Below are positions 31,688 through 44,100 of a DNA stretch of 64,000 nucleotides, piece after piece. The stretch spans positions 1,100,001 through 1,164,000 of the forward strand of contig OU015540.1 in NCBI GenBank assembly GCA_907165065.1, read 5' to 3'. The position numbers and the translations under genes are program-made. The notes beneath the pieces were generated by a model that was given only the letters and a program-made list of their open reading frames with translations, made no database searches and was not told the DNA's origin. Origin of the DNA: Caprimulgus europaeus (taxonomy: Eukaryota > Chordata > Aves > Caprimulgiformes > Caprimulgidae). Positions within the stretch are counted from its first letter, which is position 1, and every line of letters starts with the position of its first letter.

Positions 31688-32115
31688 GAAAGCGCGGGCT
31701 GTACCGCCCCGCCCAGGAAACGGCGGCCGTGCCGCAAGGGAAGCCGGGAGCGGTAGTCTCGGGGGTGATAACACCGCGGGGGCGGGTCCCGCGGCCCTCC
31801 GCTCCGGGAGGGGCGACCCCCGCGCACCGAGCGTGGTTCTGAAGCAGCAGCGCCCCCGAGAGAACGGCGGGAAGAGAGACCCGATACCCAGGCCCCGGTG
31901 GCGGGGACATCCGGGTTACCTGCCGCCCCGCCCGGGGCCCCGGCTGTTCTTCTGCGGGCGGGGCCGGAAGGGGCGCTTGAGTTCCGGTGTGGGCGGGGCG
32001 GTGGCGGCGCCGCGAGCAGGGAGGAGGCAGGAGGCCGGGCCGGGGCCGTGCGGCGGCGGAGCGGCGGCAGCAGGAGCGGGTGCCCGGCGGGAGGCCGGGG
32101 AGAACGGCCGCCGCC

Positions 32116-32168
32116 ATGAAGAAACAGTTTAACCGGATGAAGCAGCTGGCCAACCAGACCGTCGGCAG
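32116..32168 (+). CDS. ARHGAP17: ARHGAP17 coding exon 1
   Basis: The exon has 53 coding nt encoding residues 1-17 plus two bases. MKKQFNRMKQLANQTVG is the conserved N-terminal amphipathic stretch. The donor is GGCAG|GTGGGC. Confidence 0.95.
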
Positions 32169-35100
32169 GTGGGCGGCGGGGCCAGGGTCCTCGGGCGGCG
32201 CTGCCTGGTGGGGCCGGGGCGCCGGCGGGGTTCGGGCGGCGGTTCCGCTGTTCCATGAGGGACCGCCGCGCTGAGGCGCTGCCGGGGAGCGGGTGGGGGC
32301 CATCCGCAATCTCGGCTGTGGGATGGGGAGGTACCGGGTATGGCGGGGCGGTGAAGTACCGGGTACCGGGCACGGTGGGGCGGTACCGGACATGGCGGGG
32401 CGGTGAAGTACCAGGTACCGGGCACGGTGGGGCGGTGAAGTACCGGGTACCGGGCACGGTGGGGGAAGAAGTACCGGGTACCGGGCATGGCGGGGCAGTA
32501 CCAGGCACGGCGGGGCTTCCCGCGCCTCTCCTGAGTGGAGCTTTTTGGGGAAGAAAAGCCGGTGTCAGCTCCGGAGGAAACCGGCGGGGCGGGGAGCGGC
32601 ACAAACCCTCTGTGGCTCGAAAACTTAAAAAAAATCAAGCAACGAGAAGATCCCGGTTCTCGGGCCGGGGCCGCTGGGCAGGTGTCGGTCGGTCCGTCAG
32701 TGTCCGCCGACCCCGGAGCCTCCGTCTTACCGGTTCGTCCGTATGGTCAGCGCCAGGACGTGCTGATGCAGCCGATGAAGCCGGGCCCGTGAGGGAGCTC
32801 CGGGGGGTCACCGGAACCCCCCGGGATGGCTCCCTGGGCCGTTTGAGGCTGCGAGGGCAGCAAAGGTCCCTCCGGGGCTGGGGGCCAGGGGGCTCCTCTT
32901 GCCCCCCCCGAGCCCCCGCGGAGCTATTTGCATCCTGCGCTTCCTGTCTGGGTTTCTGTGACTTTCGTTTCCTTTGTGGCTGTGTGAATCCTGAGCTGTT
33001 AGATTTATTTCTCCCTCTTTTTCCCATTTAAGAAGACTTCAGAGGTGCATTCTCTGGTTAATTTTAAGGCAGATAACGCGGGTGGTGTAGGTGTGAATGG
33101 CTTTGACCAGACAGCAGAGCCTTGGGAGGTCTTTAACCTGCTTCTGTAGAGACAAATGTGTGGACAGACAGAGGAATCTGCCTGCAGCTCAAAACACAAA
33201 CGTGTTTCTAGTGGAGTTCTGTATTTTTTTTTTCTTCCCAGAAACTGCTCTCTGCTTTTAGTGAAAACTTAATCTGAAAGCACAGCCTTGCCCTGAAAGT
33301 AGAAACTTCCACATTATCTGAGTTGATGCTTTCACAGCTCCAGTGTCTCACTGCATCCCCGGTTTATTTTCTTTGAGCCTATACACATATCAGACAGGTC
33401 AGGCATGGCAGCCAGAAATGCTGAAGTAGGAGATTTTTAATAGGGTGTTTGTTTTGCTATAAAAGACACCATGACTTCAAACCAATCTGGTGCCCTTTCA
33501 TTCTCATTTCGTACAAATTAATGGACTTTTATTTATTTTAGTGTTGGACTGGTGATTGGCATTAACTCTTTTTGCATGTGTTGGGCTCGCAGCGCCAAAT
33601 CCCAAGTGGAATTTCAAGTAATCTGTGTTGTACTGAGTAGGATAAACATCTTGGGCTGCTTTCTGCTTCGAGGGGAAAATCAGGATGAAATCTGGAGAAC
33701 TGTTTATGGCCATGTATGGGCTGGGAGGCTCGTGGTGACCTTTGGCTGAATGCAGCTGAAGCCCGGTGGAAGCCGCGGCTGCCGGTCGTTTCACGGCGGG
33801 GCTCTCGGGGTGTGGTTGTCTGTGTGTGTGGTTATTGCTCATACTCCTGTGCCAGGTAGTCTGCTGCTGCCTTAGAGCCTGAGTCTGGAGTGGTGAAGTT
33901 TTCTAGTTTCATTAAGATACAGACAAGGGCCTGTAGTTCTTTTCCCTTAAAAACTATTTTAAATGACACTGACTCATTTGTTTTTATAAGCTTAATATTA
34001 ATAGTTGGTTTAAATTAAGCTTAAACTCTGTTTCTCTCTTTCCTGTTTTAGTTGTTGTTAAGTGCAAGCACATCCTTTTTGGTTCTGTCTTTGCTTATTA
34101 ATAATAAATTATTGAAAGTTGGTTGTATGGATGCTTTACCCAAGAACACACCAACTTTTCTTTTAACTGAGCAGAGATGAGAAGACTCTGCAGGGTGAGG
34201 ATAATCGCCAAGTTTTGCCCAGTGCTTGTTGCCTTTTTCATGTATAAATTCCATCTTCCTGTTTGGAAGTGCTTTGAATGAACCAAACTGACCCTTGTAG
34301 GGGTTTGTTGGTGTAGTCTGGTGGTATTTGCTTTGTTGTTGCTGGAAAGAAACAAAACTCAGGAGGTTTGTGTTGACTTTTGCAGTGTATAATCACCTGT
34401 GGGCAGAGGAGCTGCAACAGTGGAAACTCAGGGAAGATATTTTTACGCTTCCCAGGGTGCAGTGTATTCATGTGCACAACCAAGCACTGTTTTTCCCCAA
34501 ACCTGGTTTTCTTTAGTTTTTTTTATCTGACTTTCAGAACATCCTGTTGTCTGTAACAAGGTTGAAGTCAATAATTCATATTCGATGTTCACTTAGTTTT
34601 TAAAATGCTGTTTGTACCTAACTGCTCTGGAGGCCCAGCAAAGCCCACAGTGCAGGGAGGATTCTGATTTGATATTTCTGGAAATGCCTGTGCATCTCTC
34701 CTCCTCCAGCTGGGGAGGTGGGGGGGATGTCTCAGCCCTGTGACACTGCACCAAGAAACCAAGTGTGATTAGAGCAGTTGGTGTGCAAGAGAGAAATGCT
34801 TTGTGTGGCAGTGTTAATGAAAGTTAACTTGAAAAACAGTTTGTTTCAAGAGATATCAAATGTGCTATTAAAATTAATTGGTGGATACTTTAATATTGCT
34901 ATCCTCCTTGTATTTAATGCACTAGCCAAGCATTCAGAGAGTCACCAGGGTCTCATTTCATTCCCCTAACTAGAATCACGTAGCAGTGAAAGGTTTGCAA
35001 TTGGTTTCACTTGGAAATACCAGGGCGGAGGCTTTCAGATTTCGGGCTGTGCTGCCTTCTGCGGTTTGATAAGCACTGCAGAGCTCCTGGGAGATGCAGC

Positions 35101-38100
35101 AGCCACTCCATGGAGCCTTGCAGGCAGTATTAGCAGGGGCAGGCGTTTCTGGCGCTGGGTACCAGAACCAGGAGCAAACTATTTCCATTTTGTAACATTG
35201 AAGAAAAAAACCAAACCATTGTGGTGTGCTTCCCATCTGGCACTGTTGCAGCTTGCAGCTTCCCAAGAGGGGTTTATATGGAGTTGGTGTAACTCATGTG
35301 GTGGCTTTTTATGCTTGGACAGGATGAGGAGACAAACCCAATGTGAAAAGGACTCCTTGGGTTGCGTTAACGTCTTGAGGAGGTGCAGTGCTCAGTGTTC
35401 AAGACCCTGTACACCCCTGGGAGCTGTAGCAGGTGAATGAGCCCCCCCACGAGAGCAGCAGTGTTTGGATGAGCAGTGTGGGTGTCTGTCCTGAGGGTTC
35501 ACACAACCTCTCTCTGCTGACTCTGTTGGGGGGCTTGGGGACATGGGGTGGATGTCTCATTTACCTGCTCTGGGACATCTACTCTTCTGTCATCTGCTGC
35601 TCTGCAGGATGATCTTCACCTGGCTGCTCCTTTTTGTGGTGTTGTGTTAGAAAGGGTATTTTCTCCTGCCGCTCTTTCCACTCATTCAGAGCTTTTTTCA
35701 CTGTAGCTGAGGAGTGGGGAGAACAGGCGTGTTACATGAGGTCAGCAAACCCTGGCTATGTGTCAGTGATGTCTTTGCTGTGGTCTCGTTCTCCCTAACG
35801 AAGGGACGTTTAACTCTCAAATAATTCAGGGTTTATCCCATTCAGCTTGCAGTGGGTATGAGTGACACTGCCTTTCTCACAGCCAGCTTCCCAAGGCTGG
35901 CATCCTGGGCCTTCTGCCACAAATATGTGACTTGGAACCAGAGAAGCAACTTCTTACCATGAAAAATAAGAAAAGATGGGCAAAGAGCATCGTTAAAGCA
36001 GAGGAATGGTGTTAATGGGAAGCCTGTGAGTCTGCATGGATGCTATTAGATAGAACTATGAAATATGTGTAGGAAACTAATTAAAGAGGGGATTAGCCGA
36101 GTGGAACAGGATTCCACAATAATTAATAGATGTGTTAAATATTTTGTGGCAATTATCTTACGCATGTTGTTGGATGCCTCAAGACAAGTGTTCAATCTGC
36201 CACTGAGTGCTTTATTTTTTTATGTATTTGGCAGATTTATTGTAAGTGCTGCAGGTGTGCAAGCAAGCCCTGCTGCTGGGGGGAACAGCTCAAGCTCTGG
36301 CTAACCCATAAAGTAAAATATCAATTATTTGTCTGTATAAACCCAGGGGAAAGAGGGAAGTGAAACAATATGTTTTGTCTTTCTCTGCAGACTGGCAGTT
36401 CAAGCAAGTAGCTTTGTTGGCTACTTCAGAGAGACCATGTGAGTCTGGGCCAGGTGACTGAGACAGCCTCTGGTGTCAGAACTCTCTTGGGGCAGCCTTG
36501 GCTGCAGTAACAAGCTGTGGATCTCAGTGTGTGGTGTTCTCCCGTGAAGGACCTCGTGTCTACTCGGAGCTCATTCACCAGCAGCGAGGCCGGGGCGTGC
36601 AGGGGAGGGGAGGCACAGCACAGCTAACCAGGGAGTCATTGGTTCCACATGAGCTGCATTCACACATCAGAATCAGCTAGCATGTTGACTGTGACAGACA
36701 CACAGCTGATCACCAAATCAGCTCAGATCTGACTGTGTTTGGAGCTACAGCTGACCTCCAGCCTAAGCAATTTGAAACAGCTTGAAACTTTTAGTTAGGC
36801 TTGAAAAATTAAGGTGGGCAGGGAGTGGAGAAAAATAACCTTTGTTCTGAACTTGATGATTTTCAGGTGGTTCCTTAGAGCCTGTGTGCTGAGACTGCTT
36901 TTAATGAAATTGATGTATTAATTCCTCTAAACCTTCATCTGTTTTGAGGACCAAGGCTCATGCCCACAGTTCTGTCGCACACACACGTTTCATGTGCACT
37001 TCCCCTGGGTACAGTGCCTTGTGAAATGGCAGTTGTGGATAGGTGTTGGTACCTGCTGCCTCATGGCTTTTAAGAGGTGAGGCACTGCCTTCCTGGTGTG
37101 TTTGTACCTCTCCTTGGGATGCTTCATAACCAGATGCTCGTTCTGGCAGATCATCTGTGTGTTAGACTCAGAAATGAAAGAATTATATTGTGTATGACAT
37201 CAACAAAGGTAATTCTCCAGGTAGCTGTGAGCACTTGTAGTTTTCATACCTTCTTATAAATTACAAAGGGAGACAGATTTTGATTAGAAGCTCGGGAAGT
37301 ATTCTACTTTATAGCTGCCATCATCTCTAATGACAATAAATGTTCAGAGGTATTGTCATTAAAGGCTTGCAAATGATACACTAATAAGCATTTGAACCAA
37401 ATAGCTGAGTAACTCACAGGAGGAGTGAGCCCACAGAGCTGTTTGTATCGTGCTGTTTGCTTACAGAAACCCAGGTTGGTTATTAATGACACTCGTTAGG
37501 CTGCCTAACAATTCCATGTGAGTTTGGCTTTCCTGCCTCTGAGGACACAGCTGCTCATGTTGTTCCCATCCATTTATTTTTTACCATTTTGGTGCAGTCA
37601 GTAGCCATACTGTACAGATTAAAGGTGATTCTGGCCAACTGGGCTGGACAGTTGAGGTCTGGGGAAGTCATTTGAGACCAAGACTGAGAGAGGGGTGGAT
37701 ATACTTACTAGCAGAGATACTCTATCTGCCCTTAGGCTGTGGCAGTAATTTAAACCAGGGACAAGCAGATCTGACTAATTAGAAATCTGGATCAGACCAC
37801 AAACCACCTGAGACAGATTTTTTATTTATTTATTTTTAATATGCAAGAAGCTAACTTACCATAGCTTCTTTTCTAGTTTTCCACTGTTAAAATACAACTT
37901 CTTGTATACAAATAGGCTTTTTCAGGCCCTGTGTACATGGCATTACTGTGACTCAACAGGAGTATTTGAAGGTATCTTTTAATAGCTCGTGCCCTGCGTA
38001 AAAGTTACTGTGCTAAACTATATTTAGAGTTTCTTCAAGCCACTTGGCAATCTCCAAGTCCTAAGTTGGAACTGGTGTTATTGTAACACAATCATTATAT

Positions 38101-41100
38101 TAAAGCAAGTTAAGATGAGTATTGTTGAATGAATGTGTGCAGTAAGGAGCTGCCTACATTCAAGCAATATAATATTAACTCTACAATGCCACTTAATGTC
38201 CAAGAAATACTTCTTTAATGTTTTTCTAGTTCCTGGAGTGGGGAGGGGGGGAACTGAGTATGACCCCAGTATTTGAAAATTTCTGGCTCACCCAAACATC
38301 CTTTTGAAAACAGCTAAATATGGTAAGTGTTATTTACTTGACATGCTTGTTGTCACTGGTAAAGATATTTGAAAACCTGGTAAATAACACTGCAGTGTGT
38401 TCATATTTATGGGCAGGGGGAATCTGCTTCGTGCTTGTTCCTTCAGGTTGATATTTGTCTATATCTCATTAAAAGAAAAAGAAAAATCTCATTTCAGTGT
38501 TTGTAATAGTTATCTTAAACATTTCCTGTTTATCTCCAAGTGAAGTTGGAGGTCTGTTTAATTAGAAAATTGACTTAGATCTTTCTGGATGGGAAGTTAA
38601 TTCAGTGTCGGGTGTAAAGCGTCCGAGTGGATGGGATTAGGGAAGATCCGTTCTGAACACATGCAGATTTTGGACTCTGTGTAACTACCTGTCAGGGGCT
38701 GATGGAGATAAAATGTGTGTGAGTGCTAAAGCCCTGGTGTGCCAGCAGCGAAGGGAATGGGTTATGTGCCCGTCTGTGGGTTGGTTTGGCTGTTGAACAG
38801 GCAGAGCAAGGAGACGGCGAGCTTGGTACCGACTGAACCGCTGGGGCTGGCACACAGCGCTGGGTGAGCTGCTCCTTCCCTCCTGGCCACCTCTGGGCTC
38901 CTGTCTGGGCTGTGCAGGAGCACGAAACGTTGGGAAATGGTGTTTCCATCTGAGATGGGAGTGAGCAGAGAGCTAACAGTCACCCCTTCAACGCTGCCTC
39001 TCAGCCTCAGCACTATCAACAGGGTTTCTTGATATCTGCATATTTATCTATTTCCTGCACCCTTTGGGGAGAACTGACACAATGTCCTGCCTTGTGCAGC
39101 TTGGGAATCTGATTTTTCTAACAGTACAAACTTCCAATTATAGAAAAACATGCAGCTATTATGTTTTCAGTTTGGGGCTGCTCCTTGTGGTAAGACTTGG
39201 CACTCAGCAGTGTTTGTGACTGCTGTTAATGCAGCAACAAATGGAATAGCTTGTGGATATAAGTTGTGTCCAAGCTGTGGTCTAGATTAAATTTTGTGAG
39301 TGTGTCTGTTAATCCCATTAATTAATGTACCCTTCAAAGCAGATTGCTAAAGCCACAGGAAAAATTACCTGAATTTACCCAAGTTGGACTTTTGTGACTT
39401 CCTTCAGTTGTTCTGCCCGGGTGGACAACTTGTGAGCTGGTCTGTGAGGCCGAATGCCTGCTGCTGCCGGTGAGAAGCTGTAGTGTTGTACTGGAGCCCC
39501 TGGTAAGAAGAGAGGTTTTGTCTGTGAACAGATGTCCAGAAAACAAAGCACTGTGTCTGGCCTGCTTTGAGGTGTTCCCTCCAAGTTTTGTACAGGCAGT
39601 CAGTTTATCTCGGTATTTCTTAATTCCTCAGGAACCAGGATGATCTCATGTTGGTTTAAAGTCTAAATTCTTAGGAATCCTTAAGATCAGAAACTGTTAA
39701 GAAATTGTGTGAAACATGTTTCTCTGCAGAAGTTGTTTGCTGTGTGTAATGCTGTGTTCCTGCTGCATTGCAGTTTGGTGTTTTCCAGGAAACCACCGTG
39801 TTAAACTTTGCAGATACAAATGCAGCGTGAAGCAGTGCTCTTCTGAGGGCAGCGTCAGGTTTTAAATCAGTGAGTAAGTATTTGCTCAGCCCTTGGTTTA
39901 AAAAGCCTCATCACTTGTGATCCAGTTCCAGACCACATGAAAACCCAGGAATGCCTTGCCTGGGCTGCCTCTGCCTTGCCTGACGTCCCGTGGCCAGGAG
40001 CAGATGAGGCGGGAAGGGTGCGGGGCTCAGATACCCCGTGGAGCTTCCCACGCGCGTTCTCACGGCCGCCAGCTGTGTCTGTCCCAGTCTCAGGAGCTTC
40101 CTCAGCCAGAGGCAGTTTCTGTGTGGCCAGTGTCTGGTAGCACCAGGCTTGTGGTGGTCTCTCTGGCCAGTGTCTGGTAGCACCAGGCTTGTGGTGGTCC
40201 CTGTGTTGGCTGTGCCGTCATTGCTAACACAGAGCTCCACCTTGCCAAACAGCTGAAGGACGTGCTAAAGCTGCCCCCTTCCTCTGAAGGTCCAAATTCT
40301 GGCAATTTCAACTATTTATTTTCACTTTAAGTGATTCATGTAGGAAAAAAACTCATTTCTTTGTGCCTGCAGTGTACAAGAGTGAGCTCCTGGGTGCGTT
40401 ACCTTACTTTTCTGAGCAGTTGGTGCTTCCAGGGCACATGAAGCTTCAGTTATTTTGCTTCCCCTTAATAGATGCAGAAAATGCTTTTCAAACTTATACA
40501 AAAAACTTCTGGTATTTGTGGTGAAGAATGACTTGGTTTAGTTGTGACAAATTTTGTTGAAGATACCTTAATAAAATGTTTTGCTTTCTAGTAGAGAGCC
40601 AGCCAAAGCCCGTTGGTCAGGAGAAAGGAGGGATTGTATAACTGCGACAGACTTGTGTGAAAACTGCTGAGTGGGCAGTGTGTAAAATACTTCAGATTTT
40701 TGTTGCAGAGAAATAAATTTAAGACTCCAAACTCGGAGATTTGGGAAATATTAATTGCCCTCATCTCCTTTGGCTCTATTCATCATGCTGCTGCTTGATG
40801 AAGCAGATGAGAGGACTGATAAAATATTAACAATGGACAGACGTACACCGTCGGATCTGGGTCATCTCGGGCTTCCTGCTTTGCTGGGGGGTCAGGACTG
40901 CACAGCGAGGGCGAAGGCAGCATCTGCCTCGGGAGAGCACTGTCTTGTGTTGCCTTAAAAGGATGAATAAAGTGTCCTTTTTCTGTGCAGGATTTTCTCA
41001 GGTGGTTTCACAAGGTTTTGAAGGGTCTAGGACAGCAGTAGTGATTGTGCCAAAGCTGGGGCGCTGTGCTTGTGTCACAGCCTGTAACCAGAGCCTGAGT

Positions 41101-44100
41101 CACTGTCCCCAGCTGGATCCCGGCGGCTGCTGTGGTGAAGGACCACAGCGAAGCATGGAAGACTAAAAGAGCAGGAAATAATATGTTGTCCAGGGGGTTA
41201 GGTGCATCCAAGGTGGAGGTTTCAGTATCTGACGTAACAGCAGAGTAGTGAAGGTAAAAATGTACTTGAGTCTGCGCAGCTGAACTGTTGGCCGGGCACC
41301 CGCGCTCTGGAGGCGGAGTCCAACCCTTCTGGTACTGATTCACATAAACAAAATAATCTTGGTATCACCTTCTTTGTGGATGAAGCTGTGATTCCCTGGT
41401 TCCAACTTGATCTGATGGTGGTTCTTTAGAGCAAATCATTTTAATATCAGGTTATGCCCAGAGTCATAATCCTAAAATAGTAATGATTTAATCAGCTAAA
41501 ATAGCTAGAAATGATCTAACAAGCTGTTTCAACCTGATGCTGCAATGTGATACACTTGGGATTTATGAAAGCAAATGTATTTCTTAGATACTTGCCTGGT
41601 ATTTTTAGGTTATGACAATGGATCTGTGACCAGAACTGCTCTTTAGAGGTCATTGTATTAGCAAATGATGAAATGCTAAATACATATGATCTTTTTGGGA
41701 TGTGGTTAAATGAAAAACGTCTTTAGTGTGTTAGAAATGTTTTCTAATGTTGTGCAGTTTCCAGAAAGAAAGGTCTAATAACTTAAGAGAAGTAGCTCCA
41801 ATTTTTTAGTGCTTTGGGAGAACTCCAGGGCACTGTGCTGGCTCTTGCATACAGCAGCAGTTAGCTGTGCCCAGTGTGCCATGGCAGAGCTCTGATCTGG
41901 AACCAGTGGGAGTTTAATAACGCAGATTGAACAGGGTAAGGTATGGCTGATCCGATAATTCACAACCAAGCAGCTTCACAGCAGTTGGTGGTGACATATC
42001 AAGTGATTTTAACAGATTACTGTGCTTGATTACCTCCTGTTTTCAGGGTTGCTTGATTGTTATAGGTACCAGTCTCGAAAGCAAGGCTAGGTTTGATCCT
42101 CACTAACACTTAAGTCATGCTTAAAGCAGCCCTTGATGTCTAGACACGAAAAAAATAGGGAACTTTTGAGTATCCTTTTATGTGCAGCATCGCTTTCTTG
42201 ACTGAATTAGAACATTTTGGTTAAAATATATTTCTTAGGAGCCAAAGAGCCTTAAAAGCTTTGAGTTTGTACCAGCTATTCCACTGCTGATAAAAGCATG
42301 TCAGAGGAGTTGTGCATCTTGTGCTTGGACAGTCCTGCTGTCTCAACAGGAAACGAGCTTTCATAAATACACGCCAGCTGGGTGAGGTCGCAAGTTCTCC
42401 TCCTAAGTGAGGTGGAGCCTTTTTTTTTTTCCTTGACACAGATTGTTTTCTTGTGAAGTTAATTGCATTGCAAAATGACAGGAACATCCTGGAGTGACTG
42501 CCACAAAATGAATCAGAGAGCCAGGGGATCTGCAAAAAATGAGTCTGCAAAATATTCAGATCGGGTCTGGGTGAGAAGGGTCAATAAAGGACGAGCTTTT
42601 TCCTTCTGTCCTACAAGTTGTCCTGTGTCAGAAATGGCTGAGCTGAGATTTTTGTATAAATATGCTCGTTGGCTCTATTGCATGTTTCTCAAGATCCCAG
42701 TGACATTTCCAGGGTGAAAATTAATAAAGGAAGAACTGGCAGCTTGTACAGCTGAGCGTTGCATGGAAAAGGTGGGTGCTTGCTGGGAGCTGTACGCGCT
42801 GTTGGAGTGTCCTGCTTGTGGCATGCACGTGCACACATGTCCTTGGTGACAGAGTTCAGGCTACAAAAAATACTCTAGCCAGTGACAGGAAAATGAAGTT
42901 ATAAGATAAATTGCTTTGCATGCAGATTGGAAAGTTGTGGCTGTGATATGGCTTTGAAAAGTACAGCAGTTTATTCAAATGCCAAGGGTTTTTTGCATCT
43001 GTGGACTAATTATCAAGCAATGGGTAGGAAGTGTTAATCCACCTGACTAAAAGCCGTGTTTTCTGCAGGAGATGGAGGCCAGACAGAAAGCTAACGTTTT
43101 CATACAGAAAAAGGAGTGCGTGAGCTAAACTGTTGCTGCTTCTATTTCAGTCCAATGTTTAACTGGTCTGTCTTGCTGTAAGCCCATTTAATACGCAGAT
43201 TAACTGTTCTGATCTGATATTTTCTGTGGGAATAGAACAGGAGGGCAGTGTCACGCTGGTTTTGTAACTGCAGGCCCAAGCGTGTGTTGAAGTGCGGCAC
43301 AGGTTAATGAACCCTGGTGAGGCTGTTGGTGCCAGGCTCCTGTTTCCCTCTCGGAATCTCCCCAGAGAGTTAACTTCCAGTTTCACGCTAGGACAGCAGA
43401 AAGCATCATGTGCAGCACACGGCAGGGCAGCGGTGGCACAGTTCTGCGGGTCAGACACGTTAGTGTGGCCTTGTGTACTCTGTATCTAAGCAACATAAAA
43501 ACAGAGCTCGGGCCAGCGCCCGGACCCGGCGGCGGGATGAGTCCTCTCGGTTGCAGGCTCAGCTCAGAAACTCGCTTCCCTGCTGGTGAAACAGAATGAA
43601 GGCTTCAGCCATTAATTGTTAATCACAGCTACTGATCAGCAAATCAGTGCAAAGGCTTCATTGTGAAATAGTCGGCATAAAGCATAATCCCTGTTTTGCC
43701 ACTAGCCTGTTAATCAATTTTTTATAACCTCAGGTCCCTGAATTCCCCTATATTTACTGTTACTTCAAAGCTTCCAATTCCTTTTTGCTGTCTTAGTTTC
43801 TATTCCTACTTCATTGTTCTGCCTTTTCTGTGTTTCCTTGTTTTGCTTTTTGTGTTGATTCAGTTTGGTTCCTTTTCAAAGGCTTTCTCTTGCCAGTTTC
43901 GTGAATCCCTGAACTTAAAATAGACCTGTCTGGACAGTGTATTAAATTAAGAACAGCATTACCTTTGGTGAAATGTTTGGTTTTGGTTGGAATTTTTTGA
44001 CACTTGTGCAGTAACAAGCTGAAATGTCCTGCCAAAGTGCAAAAAAGCAAACAGATATGGAACACAAAAAAACCCCAGGATTTTTTTTTTTCAGCAGTTC

